Source of the DNA: Bacillus ectoiniformans
GTDB lineage: Bacteria; Bacillota; Bacilli; Bacillales; Domibacillaceae
Assembly (NCBI RefSeq): GCF_016908875.1
Contig: NZ_JAFBES010000017.1
Coordinates: 1-52,422, forward strand
Direction of reading: 5' to 3'
DNA length: 52,422 bases
The translations under genes were made by a program, and so were the position numbers. How positions within the stretch are numbered: position 1 is the first letter of the stretch; the number at the start of each line of letters is the position of its first letter. Below the pieces are notes generated by a model, which was given only the letters and a program-made list of their open reading frames with translations, had not been told where the DNA came from and did not search any database. Below, piece by piece: positions 43,327 to 52,336 of the stretch.

Positions 43327-44331
43327 ATGTTTGCTTATAGTATCAGGCGGATTGCTATGCTCATTCCGGTGTTGCTCGGAATGGCATTGATTGTTTTTTC
43401 ATTAATACATGCGATACCAGGCAATCCAGCCCAAATTATGTTAGGGCAGCAGGCTTCGCCAAGTGCTGTAGAAGCTCTAACTAAAAAAATGGGGCTTGAT
43501 CAGCCGCTGTATATTCAATTTATCGAGTACATCAAAAATTTATTGTCAGGTGATTTAGGAGATTCCCTTCGAACGAAGACGGCGATCACGGAAGAAATTT
43601 GGCCTTATCTGGCAGCTACTATAGAATTGTCCATATTTGCGATGATTATCGCCATTTTCGTTGGAGTCAATGCGGGCATCATTTCTGCTTGGTTTCAAAA
43701 TTCTTGGTTCGATTATTTACTCATGGTGCTGGCGCTTATCGGTGTTTCCATGCCGATTTTCTGGTTAGGGTTAATGGAGCAATATGTTTTTTCTATTAAG
43801 TTGGATTTATTGCCGACGACAGGACGGGATAATATCCGGGATCCAGTCACAGCCATTACAAACCTCTATTTGATTGATACGCTTATGCAGGGGAGAATCG
43901 ATCAATTTTTTGAAGTGATCAGACATTTAATTTTGCCGGGAATCGCGTTAGCCACGATACCGATGGCGATCATTGCGAGGATCACTCGTTCAAGCATGCT
44001 TGAAGTCATGAGATCAGATTACATCCGTACAGCTCGTGCAAAAGGCATGAGCATGTTGAAAGTCGTGTATAAGCATTCTTTGAAAAATGCCTTTATCCCG
44101 ATTTTAACTATTATTGGTCTTCAAATGGGACTCTTGTTAGGCGGGGCGATTTTAACTGAAACCATTTTTGGCTGGCCGGGCATAGGAAACTATATTTACG
44201 ATGCCATTCAGTATCGTGATTATCCGGTTATTCAGTCAGGTATTCTAGTAGTCGCAACGATCTTTGTTATTATCAATCTAATCGTTGATCTATTGTACGC
44301 AGCAATCGATCCGCGGATTAAATATCGTTAA
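43327..44331 (+). CDS. Peptide ABC transporter permease (DppB type)
   Basis: A 334-residue inner membrane subunit with six transmembrane segments. It starts with the DppB-type SIRRIAMLIPVLLGMALIVF, in parts, and has the cytoplasmic EAA-like loop YIRTARAKGMSMLKVVYKHSLKNA near residue 234, which docks on the ATPases. A GTG at 43321 is in frame, but ATG at 43327 is about equally well placed after GAGGAAGCAGG; the start is uncertain by two codons. It precedes the second permease by 15 nt. Confidence 0.9.
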   Translation: MFAYSIRRIAMLIPVLLGMALIVFSLIHAIPGNPAQIMLGQQASPSAVEALTKKMGLDQPLYIQFIEYIKNLLSGDLGDSLRTKTAITEEIWPYLAATIELSIFAMIIAIFVGVNAGIISAWFQNSWFDYLLMVLALIGVSMPIFWLGLMEQYVFSIKLDLLPTTGRDNIRDPVTAITNLYLIDTLMQGRIDQFFEVIRHLILPGIALATIPMAIIARITRSSMLEVMRSDYIRTARAKGMSMLKVVYKHSLKNAFIPILTIIGLQMGLLLGGAILTETIFGWPGIGNYIYDAIQYRDYPVIQSGILVVATIFVIINLIVDLLYAAIDPRIKYR

Positions 44332-44346
44332 AAGGAGGGCACGAAC

Positions 44347-45261
44347 ATGGCAGAATTAGCAGAACAAACACAATTGCCTCCTACTGAACCTAATTTAGAA
44401 CCGAATCAGGAAGAAAAGGCAGCCACTCCCTGGAAAGATGTATGGAGAAGATTTAAGAAAAATAAGGCGGCTGTATTTGGGCTAGGATTAGTTGGCTTCT
44501 TCGTCTTCTTGGCGATATTCGCTAACTGGATTGCTCCATATGGCTTTAAAGAAACGATTCTTGAAGACAAACATTTGCCTCCATCGGCTGAACACTGGTT
44601 TGGAACGGATGAGTTTGGCCGCGATATTTTCAGCAGAGTCGTATACGGAGCAAGAATTTCATTGTGGATCGGATTACTATCTGTAACTGGGTCAGTAATT
44701 GTAGGATCAACACTCGGCATCATTGCCGGATACTACGGGAAATGGGTAGATACCATTATCTCAAGAATATTTGATATTTTACTGGCATTTCCAAGTATCT
44801 TGCTGGCGATTGCGGTAGTCGCTATGCTTGGCCCTTCCTTGCAAAACGCATTAATCGCGATAGCCATCATAAACGTACCAACGTTTGGGCGGCTAGTCCG
44901 ATCTAAAGTGCTGACGATTAAAGAGGAAGAGTATATTACGGCGGCAAAGGCGATTGGCATGAAAGATGGAAGAATACTTGTTCATCACATTTTGCCAAAC
45001 AGTCTCGCTCCGATTATCGTTCAAGGTACGCTGGCAATTGCTACGGCGATCATTGAAGCGGCTGCTCTTGGATTCCTTGGAATGGGCGCACAGCCGCCAA
45101 CTCCAGAGTGGGGGAAAATGCTTGCGGATTCTAAAGACTTTATCATGCAGGCCCCTTGGACAGTATTCTTTCCAGGTGTCGCGATTATGCTGACCGTTTT
45201 AGGTTTTAACCTTATGGGCGACGGACTTCGTGATGCTCTAGATCCGCGGATGAAGAATTAA
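44347..45261 (+). CDS. Peptide ABC transporter permease (DppC type)
   Basis: A 304-residue inner membrane subunit with an acidic Pro-rich cytoplasmic N-terminus (residues 1-30), the DppC N-terminal segment and six transmembrane helices. The WFGTDEFGRDIFSRVVYGARISL stretch, cited in parts near residue 81, and the EAA-like loop YITAAKAIGMKDGRILVHHILPN are typical. ATG at 44347 follows AAAGGAGG. Last gene of the operon, which ends at a bidirectional terminator. Confidence 0.92.
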   Translation: MAELAEQTQLPPTEPNLEPNQEEKAATPWKDVWRRFKKNKAAVFGLGLVGFFVFLAIFANWIAPYGFKETILEDKHLPPSAEHWFGTDEFGRDIFSRVVYGARISLWIGLLSVTGSVIVGSTLGIIAGYYGKWVDTIISRIFDILLAFPSILLAIAVVAMLGPSLQNALIAIAIINVPTFGRLVRSKVLTIKEEEYITAAKAIGMKDGRILVHHILPNSLAPIIVQGTLAIATAIIEAAALGFLGMGAQPPTPEWGKMLADSKDFIMQAPWTVFFPGVAIMLTVLGFNLMGDGLRDALDPRMKN

Positions 45262-45278
45262 GAGAATATATCTAATCA

Positions 45279-45326
45279 AAAAAAGCGTTCAAAATCAGCC
45301 AAGCCGATTTTGAACGCTTTTATTAT
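45279..45326. terminator. Bidirectional terminator between the peptide operon and ygaE
   Basis: AAAAAAAGCGTTCAAAATC pairs with GATTTTGAACGCTTTT around a 9-nt loop; suits both convergent units. Confidence 0.88.
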
Positions 45327-46402
45327 TCCTCATCCTCGAATTCAATCATGTCGTCTTCTTTATGATATTTATGGAAGCTAGTCATTAATTGATCCAGGTG
45401 ATCAAGGGTTTCTCCGTATTCCAATACAGAAGAAAGGATGTGCAGCAGGTGAATAGATGTGTTCTCGCCTTCTGTTGAACCTTTATGAATTTCTTTCGTA
45501 AACAAATCCATAAATTCTTCTCTATTGATGCATAATTCAAAGATATCTTCTGAATCCATATCCTGTTTTACTTTTCCTCTAAACCGCAGCAAGATATGTT
45601 CGTGATAACCCATCAGACAATCCAGGTGGTCTTGGAGAGTTCTTTGGAGTTCGGGACTTAAATGATAGATCTCATTTTCAAACTGATTCATTCTCCGTAA
45701 AATATCAAAACTTCTTCTCGTACAAGTGATCATGTTGCGAAAGAGAACAATTTTTCGGTTTTTAGCGATTCTTTTCTTCTTTCTTTTCACACGATCCTCT
45801 TTGTAGAGTAAATATAAGTTATCAATCTTTATGAGCCGCTCTTTAATCTTCCGCAAGTCTTTCTTCAGTAAATGATATTCAGAAGCATTCCTTGAGCTTA
45901 AGCGAATCCATTTTAAGATATCCTCTGTCACTAGACTGACCTGGTTAAATATCTTGGTTTCGTACTTAGGCGGCAGAAACACTAAATTGACAAGGAAGGC
46001 TGACGCGACACCAATAAATATATTGAAAAACCGAATGGTGGCAAACTGTATAAATTGTTCGTTCTGAACTTCCATAATGGCAATAACGGTCACCAGAGCA
46101 AGCCCGATGGTTTTTTCTAAATGCAGCTTTAAAATGGTGCTAATGGCGACGATTGCGGCCAAACCTACAATAATAATATGATTTCCAAAAAGCAAAACAA
46201 AGGCTATAGCAATAACTGCCCCAACTATATTGGCCTGAATCTGTTCGATGACGGTTAGATAGGAACGATAGATATTTGGCTGAATCGCAAAGATCGCAGC
46301 AATGCCTGCAAAAACCGGTGACGGCAAGTTAAGCAGGTCAGATACATATAAAGCGAGCACAATGGCAATTCCCGTTTTAAATATGCGGGCACCTAGCTTC
46401 AT
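45323..46402 (-). CDS. ygaE: UPF0421/aromatic acid exporter-like membrane protein YgaE
   Basis: A 359-residue protein with six to seven N-terminal transmembrane helices (about residues 1-150, FUSC-like) and a long cytoplasmic helical domain rich in charged residues, with an acidic C-terminus (EDDMIEFEDEE). This is the layout of B. subtilis YgaE and of the ArAE-type family; a role in exporting aromatic acids is proposed from distant relatives only. ATG at 46402 lies about 12 nt after AAAGGA, a rather long spacing. In B. subtilis it follows ygaD directly; here the peptide operon lies between. Confidence 0.85.
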   Translation of the reverse strand: MKLGARIFKTGIAIVLALYVSDLLNLPSPVFAGIAAIFAIQPNIYRSYLTVIEQIQANIVGAVIAIAFVLLFGNHIIIVGLAAIVAISTILKLHLEKTIGLALVTVIAIMEVQNEQFIQFATIRFFNIFIGVASAFLVNLVFLPPKYETKIFNQVSLVTEDILKWIRLSSRNASEYHLLKKDLRKIKERLIKIDNLYLLYKEDRVKRKKKRIAKNRKIVLFRNMITCTRRSFDILRRMNQFENEIYHLSPELQRTLQDHLDCLMGYHEHILLRFRGKVKQDMDSEDIFELCINREEFMDLFTKEIHKGSTEGENTSIHLLHILSSVLEYGETLDHLDQLMTSFHKYHKEDDMIEFEDEE

Positions 46403-46600
46403 AGAATAAATAATTCCTTTCTTGATGGAAGTTTATTAAAAAGTGATTACCACTATTTGTTTGTTGATAAACAAGACAGTGTAAACAATATTGTACTATA
46501 CAATGGACTGGATTTAATAGCAAGGGACAAAAGAACATATTGTATCATTATATTTACACAACTCGTTTGTTATACGCATAGAGCTAAAGTTAAATAAAAC

Positions 46601-46630
46601 AAAAGAGGCCAGCAAGGACCTCTTTTAAAT
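46601..46630 (-). terminator. Terminator of gsaB
   Basis: AAAAGAGG pairs with CCTCTTTT around a short loop, just after the gsaB stop on the minus strand. Confidence 0.7.
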
Positions 46631-46633
46631 GAA

Positions 46634-47923
46634 TTACTTCAGTTTTGAAAAAGCCATATCTACTGCCTGCAATGTAGTTTCAATATCTTCTTCTGTGTGA
46701 GCGGTTGTTAAGAACCATGCTTCATATTTCGAAGGAGCTAAGTTAATGCCTTGTTCAAGCATTAATTTAAAGAAGCGGCCAAATATTTCTCCGTCTGTCG
46801 CTTCCGCTTGTTCATAGTTCACTACTTTTTCGTTAGTGAAGTAGATTGTTAACGCGCCTTTTAAGCGGTTAATGGTGATGTTAATTCCATGTTTGTGCGC
46901 ACTTTTAAGAATTCCTTCTTCCAAGACTGCCCCAAGTTCATCGAGCTTTTCATACACGCCTTCTTCTTTCAATACCTCAAGGCAAGCAATTCCGGATAGC
47001 ATAGAGGCAGGGTTCCCAGCCATCGTTCCCGCTTGATACGCAGGGCCTAATGGAGCGACTTTCTCCATAATTTCCGCGCGTCCGCCGTATGCGCCGATCG
47101 GCAAGCCGCCGCCAATGATTTTGCCAAGAGCTGTTAAATCCGGTGTAACCCCTAACAAATCTTGTGCTCCGCCGTACATGAAGCGGAAGGCTGTGATCAC
47201 TTCATCAAATATTAATAAAGACCCCGCTTGATGAGTTAGCTCTTTTACTTGTTCTAAAAATCCTTCTTTCGGTTCCACGATGCCGAAGTTTCCGACGATC
47301 GGCTCAATAAGAACAGCGGCGATCTCGTCCCCCCATTTTTCAAGAGCTTCTTTCAAAGGTTCAATTTCATTAAAAGGAACAGTAATGACTTCTTGGGCGA
47401 TGCTCTTAGGAACACCAGCGGAATCAGGCGTACCTAATGTTGAAGGACCAGAGCCTGCCGCTACTAGCACTAAATCTGAATGTCCATGGTAACATCCGGC
47501 GAATTTGATAATTTTATCGCGGCCTGTATAAGCTCGTGCCACCCGAATCGTAGTCATAACCGCTTCTGTTCCGCTGTTGACAAAACGAACCTTGTCCATC
47601 GCTGGCATGGCTTCTTTCAGCATTTTTGCAAATGTCACTTCATAGGGAGTGGGGGTTCCGAATAGCACACCGGTTTCCGCTGCTTTTGTGATCGCTTTTG
47701 TGATGTGAGGGTGAGCGTGTCCTGTGATAATCGGACCGTACGCAGCAAGATAATCTATGTACTTATTACCGTCTACATCATAGAAGTAAGCTCCTTCTCC
47801 TCTCTCCATAGCAACAGGAGAGCCGCCTCCAACCGCTTTGTAAGATCTTGACGGGCTATTGACGCCGCCTACGATATGTTCAAGTGCCTCTTTGTGGATC
47901 ATTTCGGACTGTGTAAATTTCAT
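46634..47923 (-). CDS. gsaB: Glutamate-1-semialdehyde 2,1-aminomutase
   Basis: A 429-residue PLP enzyme converting glutamate-1-semialdehyde to 5-aminolevulinate, a step of haem synthesis. Family marks are [15 protein letters not shown] near residue 19, [16 protein letters not shown] near 115, CYHGHSD at 144-150, [12 protein letters not shown] near 236 and K268 in [17 protein letters not shown], which binds PLP. ATG at 47923 follows GGAGGT. By position it is the second, non-operon paralogue called gsaB in B. subtilis rather than hemL of the hem operon. It is divergent from the potassium-channel gene. Confidence 0.92.
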   Translation of the reverse strand: MKFTQSEMIHKEALEHIVGGVNSPSRSYKAVGGGSPVAMERGEGAYFYDVDGNKYIDYLAAYGPIITGHAHPHITKAITKAAETGVLFGTPTPYEVTFAKMLKEAMPAMDKVRFVNSGTEAVMTTIRVARAYTGRDKIIKFAGCYHGHSDLVLVAAGSGPSTLGTPDSAGVPKSIAQEVITVPFNEIEPLKEALEKWGDEIAAVLIEPIVGNFGIVEPKEGFLEQVKELTHQAGSLLIFDEVITAFRFMYGGAQDLLGVTPDLTALGKIIGGGLPIGAYGGRAEIMEKVAPLGPAYQAGTMAGNPASMLSGIACLEVLKEEGVYEKLDELGAVLEEGILKSAHKHGINITINRLKGALTIYFTNEKVVNYEQAEATDGEIFGRFFKLMLEQGINLAPSKYEAWFLTTAHTEEDIETTLQAVDMAFSKLK

Positions 47924-48068
47924 GTATATGTACCTCCAATTGGATTTCTCCTATCATTTTAGTACGGTAGGCTAACATTCGCAATGATTGGGATAGTTCA
48001 TAAAAGGATGGCAGCGGACGTATAGTAGGATGACAAGCTTTTCTTCATTGCGAAGGGAGAGAAGAAAA

Positions 48069-48470
48069 ATGACGGTCATGATGACAGGTGCGGTTGTTAT
48101 TTGTATGATCATGAGCATGAAAGGACTGTTCAGCCCTGCTAGACCTCACCACCGGTATCTTTCGTTTACTTACTTTATATATTTTGGTTTTTTGTATTTA
48201 ACGATCATGATTGGCTTTGCTCTTATCTATTTATTAATGGATATGATGAACATCATTATCATCACGGGTGAAAACTCGCCGGCCATTACTTATTGGGATA
48301 AATTCTTCACCTCCTTATATTTTAGCGGCATCACGTTATTTTCCGTGGGGTATGGCGATATTGTTCCAGAGGGAGCTGGTCGATGGGTCGCTATGCTGGA
48401 AGCCTGGGTCGGCTATACGATTCCAACGGCGTTCGTCGTCCGTACGATGCTTGAAAAAGATTCTCGGTAA
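48069..48470 (+). CDS. Small potassium channel family protein
   Basis: A 133-residue two-pore-helix ion channel. It has a membrane segment near residues 32-56 (YFGFLYLTIMIGFALIYLLM), the pore with selectivity filter SVGYGDIVPEG near residue 91, and a final membrane segment (VGYTIPTAFVVRTML). It lacks an RCK regulatory domain, so gating is unclear. The frame opens at 48030, but ATG at 48069 follows AAGGGAGAG. It would work as a tetramer in the cytoplasmic membrane. Not part of the B. subtilis gsaB-bcp order as I recall it. Confidence 0.85.
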   Translation: MTVMMTGAVVICMIMSMKGLFSPARPHHRYLSFTYFIYFGFLYLTIMIGFALIYLLMDMMNIIIITGENSPAITYWDKFFTSLYFSGITLFSVGYGDIVPEGAGRWVAMLEAWVGYTIPTAFVVRTMLEKDSR

Positions 48471-48504
48471 ATCGCCTTTTAATTTGCCATATTATCCATG
48501 ATTA

Positions 48505-48541
48505 GGTAGGCTAAAAGAAAAGCAGAGCCTGCCGTTTTTTT
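48505..48541 (+). terminator. Terminator of the channel gene
   Basis: GGTAGGCT pairs with AGCCTGCC across a 13-nt loop, followed by seven T. Confidence 0.75.
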
Positions 48542-48602
48542 ATGAACAGTTTCGAGTTCTTAGAAACGGGTGCTTGCAAAGTTAACAAGGAGGAAGAATG
48601 AT

Positions 48603-49073
48603 ATGACTGCACAATTGAATGAAATGGCACCGGATTTTACACTGTTAGCTAACAGCGGAGAAGAAGTTTCTTTATCTCATTTTAAAGGGAAAAACGTCGT
48701 GCTTTATTTCTATCCGAAAGATATGACGCCTGGGTGCACGACACAAGCTTGTGACTTCCGTGACCAGCATGAAAAATTCAGCGGGTTAAATACGGTTATT
48801 CTAGGAATTAGCACAGACCCTGTTGAACGCCACAAGAAATTTATTGATAAATATGACCTGCCTTTTCTTTTGCTGGCAGATGAAGAACACAAGGCGTGTG
48901 AACTATATGGTGTCTGGAAGCTAAAGAAGAATTTCGGCAAGGAATATATGGGCATTGAAAGATCGACGTTTATTATTGACCCAGAAGGCACGCTAATCAA
49001 GGAATGGAGAAAGGTCAAAGTGAAAGGGCATGTTGAAGAAGCCCTGCAATTTATACAGGACAAGCAGTCTTAA
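48603..49073 (+). CDS. bcp: Peroxiredoxin Bcp (YgaF)
   Basis: A 156-residue thiol peroxidase of the BCP/PrxQ type that reduces hydrogen and organic peroxides with thioredoxin. The peroxidatic C45 and resolving C50 lie in MTPGCTTQACDFRD, five residues apart as in atypical two-Cys BCP enzymes. The N-terminus MAPDFTLLANSGEEVSLS is typical. The frame opens at 48570, but ATG at 48603 follows AAGGAGGA. It is part of the peroxide theme with perR, 1.1 kb downstream. No clear PerR box lies before it. Confidence 0.92.
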   Translation: MTAQLNEMAPDFTLLANSGEEVSLSHFKGKNVVLYFYPKDMTPGCTTQACDFRDQHEKFSGLNTVILGISTDPVERHKKFIDKYDLPFLLLADEEHKACELYGVWKLKKNFGKEYMGIERSTFIIDPEGTLIKEWRKVKVKGHVEEALQFIQDKQS

Positions 49074-49102
49074 ATCATACATAAGGGATGGAGGGGATTT
49101 TT

Positions 49103-50050
49103 GTGAAGGTGGTATCTACATTTCGTCCAAGCAGAGAGCTGCAAGCACAAATGAAAGAAAAGTTTTCGAGTGCAGAGTTTCTGTTTTATCCTTCTATTAA
49201 GGAAGCAGAAATGCTAGAGGAAGCAGAAGTGCTTGTCACATTTGGCGAAGACTTAACTGATGAGTACATTGATAAGTGCCAGAATTTAAAGTGGATCATG
49301 GTGGCGTCAGCAGGTCTTGAGAGAATGCCATTTAAATCCATTAAAAAAAGACAGATCATCGTGACTAACGCCAGGGGGATTCACAAAATTCCGATGGCTG
49401 AATTTACAATGGGGTATATGCTTAATCACGTCAAGCGTTTCCCGGAGCTATTAAAATTGCAGCAAGAAAAGATGTGGAATAAAAAGCTGCCGCTACAGGA
49501 GCTCTCGGGCAAAGAATTGCTGGTGTTGGGAACGGGAGCCATTGGAAGTGAAATCGCAAGGTTAGCCAAAGCATTTCGTATGAATACAGCAGGAGTTAAT
49601 CGGAGTGGAGGCTCTGCTGAACACTTCGACCGCATCTTTAAACAAGATGATATACTTACAGCTCTTCCTCAGGCAGATTTTGTTGTCTCTGTTTTGCCAA
49701 GTACAAAGGAAACGAAATATTTCATTCAAAAATCGCATTTTGAAGCGATGAAACAAGAAGCAGCTTTTATTAATATCGGACGGGGCGATCTATTTGAAGA
49801 GCAGATTTTGTTGGAGGCATTGAATGACAATCAGATTGCTCACGCTTATTTAGATGTATTTATGGAAGAGCCTTTGCCTAAAGATCATGCGTATTGGCAT
49901 CAAGATCGCCTGACGGTTACGCCTCATATTTCAAGTATCTCGAAAATGTATTTGCCTAGAGCATTTGAAATATTTGAATACAACTTAGAAAAGTATTTGC
50001 AATCGGATCTAGATCTGCAAAACTTGATTGATGTAGAAAAAGGATATTGA
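49103..50050 (+). CDS. D-isomer specific 2-hydroxyacid dehydrogenase
   Basis: A 315-residue NAD(P)-dependent dehydrogenase. The substrate domain is split around a central cofactor domain with the site VLGTGAIGSEIARLAK near residue 144; VSVLPSTKETKYFI near 197, NIGRGDLFEEQILLEAL near 225 and DVFMEEPLP near 252 with the catalytic Arg/Glu/His set (HISSI near 274) are present. Substrate unknown. The frame opens at 49088, but GGAGGGG lies inside that part, so GTG at 49103 is preferred. It may be cotranscribed with bcp. Confidence 0.9.
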   Translation: MKVVSTFRPSRELQAQMKEKFSSAEFLFYPSIKEAEMLEEAEVLVTFGEDLTDEYIDKCQNLKWIMVASAGLERMPFKSIKKRQIIVTNARGIHKIPMAEFTMGYMLNHVKRFPELLKLQQEKMWNKKLPLQELSGKELLVLGTGAIGSEIARLAKAFRMNTAGVNRSGGSAEHFDRIFKQDDILTALPQADFVVSVLPSTKETKYFIQKSHFEAMKQEAAFINIGRGDLFEEQILLEALNDNQIAHAYLDVFMEEPLPKDHAYWHQDRLTVTPHISSISKMYLPRAFEIFEYNLEKYLQSDLDLQNLIDVEKGY

Positions 50051-50054
50051 ACGA

Positions 50055-50093
50055 CAAAGAACAAACTAGAATGATCATAGTTTGTTCTTTTTT
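50055..50093 (+). terminator. Terminator of the dehydrogenase gene
   Basis: AAAGAACAAACTA pairs with TAGTTTGTTCTTT around a 9-nt loop, followed by a T run. Confidence 0.88.
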
Positions 50094-50164
50094 TAATGAA
50101 GGTTCATAATACAAGTAATTTAGTCCGTTATATTGACAAAACACAGGGGAAATTAGTACACTAT

Positions 50165-50179
50165 TTATAAAGATTATAA
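50165..50179. promoter_or_regulatory. PerR box upstream of perR
   Basis: TTATAAAGATTATAA matches the PerR box TTATAATNATTATAA at 13 of 14 defined positions, 38 nt before the start codon. It fits PerR autoregulation as known in B. subtilis. Confidence 0.8.
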
Positions 50180-50216
50180 TTTAATAATACTTTTTAAAAT
50201 AGCGAGGTGCATGACC

Positions 50217-50663
50217 GTGTCTCATGATCACAATCATTTAAAAGAAGCATTAGATACATTGAAGCAAACTGGTGTTAGGATCACTCCTCAGCGTCATGCA
50301 ATACTTGAATTTCTGATTCAATCAATGGCTCATCCGACGGCTGATGACATTTATAAAGCGTTAGAAGGTAAATTCCCTAATATGAGTGTGGCGACGGTTT
50401 ATAATAATTTGCGTGTGTTTCGTGAAGTAGGACTGGTGAAAGAACTGACCTATGGAGATGCTTCCAGCAGATTTGATTTCGTAACGACTGAACATTACCA
50501 TGTGATCTGTGAAAGCTGCGGCAAGATTGTTGACTTCCACTATCCGGGTTTAGATGAGGTAGAACAGCTGGCTTCTCACGTAACAGGCTTTAAGATTAGT
50601 CATCATCGCATGGAAATTTACGGTGAATGTCCTGAATGCCATTCTAATAAAGAAATTCATTAA
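50217..50663 (+). CDS. perR: Peroxide-responsive repressor PerR
   Basis: A 148-residue Fur-family repressor that senses hydrogen peroxide by iron-catalysed histidine oxidation. The winged helix includes [10 protein letters not shown] and [14 protein letters not shown]. Regulatory metal ligands align as H39, D87, H93, H95 and D106, and the structural zinc cysteines as CESC (C98, C101) and CPEC near the end. The presence of Asp rather than Glu in the regulatory site fits PerR. An ATG at 50211 is too close to GAGG; GTG at 50217 has 9-nt spacing. It has its own PerR box. Confidence 0.94.
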   Translation: MSHDHNHLKEALDTLKQTGVRITPQRHAILEFLIQSMAHPTADDIYKALEGKFPNMSVATVYNNLRVFREVGLVKELTYGDASSRFDFVTTEHYHVICESCGKIVDFHYPGLDEVEQLASHVTGFKISHHRMEIYGECPECHSNKEIH

Positions 50664-50703
50664 AAAAGAATTGTTCGATAAACGAACAATTCTTTTATTT
50701 TTT
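50664..50703. terminator. Bidirectional terminator between perR and ygzB
   Basis: AAAAAAGAATTGTTCG pairs with CGAACAATTCTTTT around ATAAA, with A and T runs on both sides. Confidence 0.88.
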
Positions 50704-51045
50704 CTTTTGATTGTACTTCTCATCAAACTCTTTACCCTCTAACTTTTCATCAAGAGTTAAAGGCTCTTTGCAATGCATGCACATATCTACTCTTCCAAGC
50801 ATTTTGGTCGGCTTATGACAGCTTGGGCAGACAACCTGAACAGCTTTCGTGGAAAGCATGCCGATCCAGAAATACACAACCGTACTGGCGATGATAGAAA
50901 GCAGGCCAAGCAGCATAAATATGGTCATGACAAGAGGAGATTGTCTAAAGAAAATACCTACATACATAATAATAAATCCGATAAATATTAAACTGAGTGC
51001 AAATGTGCGTATTCGGTTTATTTTGCTTGAATAACTTTTAGCCAT
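50695..51045 (-). CDS. ygzB: UPF0295 family membrane protein YgzB
   Basis: A 116-residue protein with two transmembrane helices (about residues 14-36 and 43-66), a zinc-ribbon-like part [20 protein letters not shown], in pieces, near residues 81-100 and a charged tail. It matches B. subtilis YgzB in length and place; function unknown. The frame opens at 51066, but AGGAGG lies inside that extension, so ATG at 51045 is the start. It converges with perR. Confidence 0.92.
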   Translation of the reverse strand: MAKSYSSKINRIRTFALSLIFIGFIIMYVGIFFRQSPLVMTIFMLLGLLSIIASTVVYFWIGMLSTKAVQVVCPSCHKPTKMLGRVDMCMHCKEPLTLDEKLEGKEFDEKYNQKKK

Positions 51046-51201
51046 TTTAATTCGACCTCCTAACAATAAACTATACCATAATTGTTAAGAATAATAATAG
51101 ATGAATGATCTTGTCGAATTTTCATCACATTTTTAAAGGGATTCATCCGTTTTTGTCGAAAAGTAGTGTGTAAAACAAACTTGTGTTTGGAGGAATTTTT
51201 A

Positions 51202-52071
51202 ATGGAGGATATCCTTCGTTCTATATATCAAGAGCGGACGAGCCAACGAAATACGCTTGGAGTTATATCAATAGAGAAAAGAGAGAAAGTTAATTCTTTT
51301 ACTGAAAACTTTGATGCGATTTTGCTGGTTATAGTGAAGGAAGCGGAAGAGCCGGTGTTTGTTAAGCACTATTTATACGAAAATAAACAAGCTGCTTTAT
51401 ATGTAATTACAGAAGCCCAGCTAAAAGAGTGGCTATTATTAGGAAGTAACCGAAAGTTTGTAGAGTGGCTGTATCATGGCAAGATTTTGTTTGATCGAAA
51501 CGAGTATGTTCATGAATTAAAGATCGAAATGAGAGAGTTTCCTTTTTACGGTCGTAAAATTAAGATGGCCATTGAATTTTCTAAGTTAATTAGAAGGTAT
51601 ATTGATGGAAAGTCCTTTTTTAATAACGGTCATTATCTCGATGCATACAATCATGTCGTCCACTCTTTGCATCACCTAGCGCGTCTTGCAGTCATTGAGC
51701 ATGGTTTCCACCCCGAATTAACAGTATGGAATCAAGTGAAACAGATCGAACCTGAAATATATAAATTATATGAAGAGCTCCTGACAAGCGATGAAGATTT
51801 ACAGAAAAGGCTCGAGCTATTGTTTTTAGCAAGTGAGTTTTTAATACACTCGCGAACGGAAAGCGGATCATCACATTTTCTAGCTGTTTTAAAAGAAAGA
51901 GACTGGTGGACAATAAACGAGCTGCTTAATCATCCTGAGATTAAACACTATGCTGTAGATTTAAATATGCTAATAGAATATTTGCTGGATAAAGGGTTCA
52001 TAGAAGTAATGAAAGTTCCTACAAAGGGACAGGGAATATACCACCGCTATTATAAAATTATCGATCGTTAA
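51202..52071 (+). CDS. ygxA: Nucleotidyltransferase-like protein YgxA
   Basis: A 289-residue protein placed as B. subtilis ygxA by its position just before the rRNA operon and its size. The first 110 residues look like a degenerate nucleotidyltransferase domain, followed by a helical HEPN-like middle part and a winged-helix-like end. Activity is unknown. The frame opens at 51166, but ATG at 51202 follows TTGGAGGAA. No terminator is obvious before the rRNA promoters. Confidence 0.85.
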   Translation: MEDILRSIYQERTSQRNTLGVISIEKREKVNSFTENFDAILLVIVKEAEEPVFVKHYLYENKQAALYVITEAQLKEWLLLGSNRKFVEWLYHGKILFDRNEYVHELKIEMREFPFYGRKIKMAIEFSKLIRRYIDGKSFFNNGHYLDAYNHVVHSLHHLARLAVIEHGFHPELTVWNQVKQIEPEIYKLYEELLTSDEDLQKRLELLFLASEFLIHSRTESGSSHFLAVLKERDWWTINELLNHPEIKHYAVDLNMLIEYLLDKGFIEVMKVPTKGQGIYHRYYKIIDR

Positions 52072-52090
52072 AATTATTTACGAAAAACTA

Positions 52091-52119
52091 TTGACGTTTT
52101 TAATTCAAGTTGGTATATT
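52091..52119 (+). promoter_or_regulatory. rRNA operon promoter P1
   Basis: TTGACG (52091-52096) and TATATT (52114-52119) with a 17-nt spacer. Confidence 0.85.
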
Positions 52120-52126
52120 AATAAGC

Positions 52127-52156
52127 GTCGCTGCTGAGAGAAAAACAGCAGCGGCG
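52127..52156 (+). other. Hairpin between the rRNA promoters
   Basis: GTCGCTGCTG pairs with CAGCAGCGGC across a 10-nt loop. It lies in the P1 transcript just before P2; role unknown. Confidence 0.5.
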
Positions 52157-52176
52157 AAATAAAATTAAAAAAGTTG

Positions 52177-52205
52177 TTGACATTAAATGAACAACTTGGT
52201 AAGAT
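52177..52205 (+). promoter_or_regulatory. rRNA operon promoter P2
   Basis: Consensus TTGACA (52177-52182) and TAAGAT (52200-52205) with a 17-nt spacer. Tandem promoters like these are usual for bacillar rRNA operons. Confidence 0.88.
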
Positions 52206-52248
52206 AATAAAGTCGCCGTTAGGAAATAAGCTAACGCGAACGAGACAT

Positions 52249-52263
52249 TGATCTTTGAAAACT
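52249..52263 (+). promoter_or_regulatory. boxA-like antitermination site in the rRNA leader
   Basis: TGATCTTTGAAAACT resembles the boxA element of Bacillus rRNA leaders, which recruits Nus factors. Confidence 0.6.
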
Positions 52264-52336
52264 GAACAAAATAAACGTCAACGTTTAAATGAAACAACCG
52301 ACAATGTAAATTGTCAAAATGAGCAAGTCAAACATC

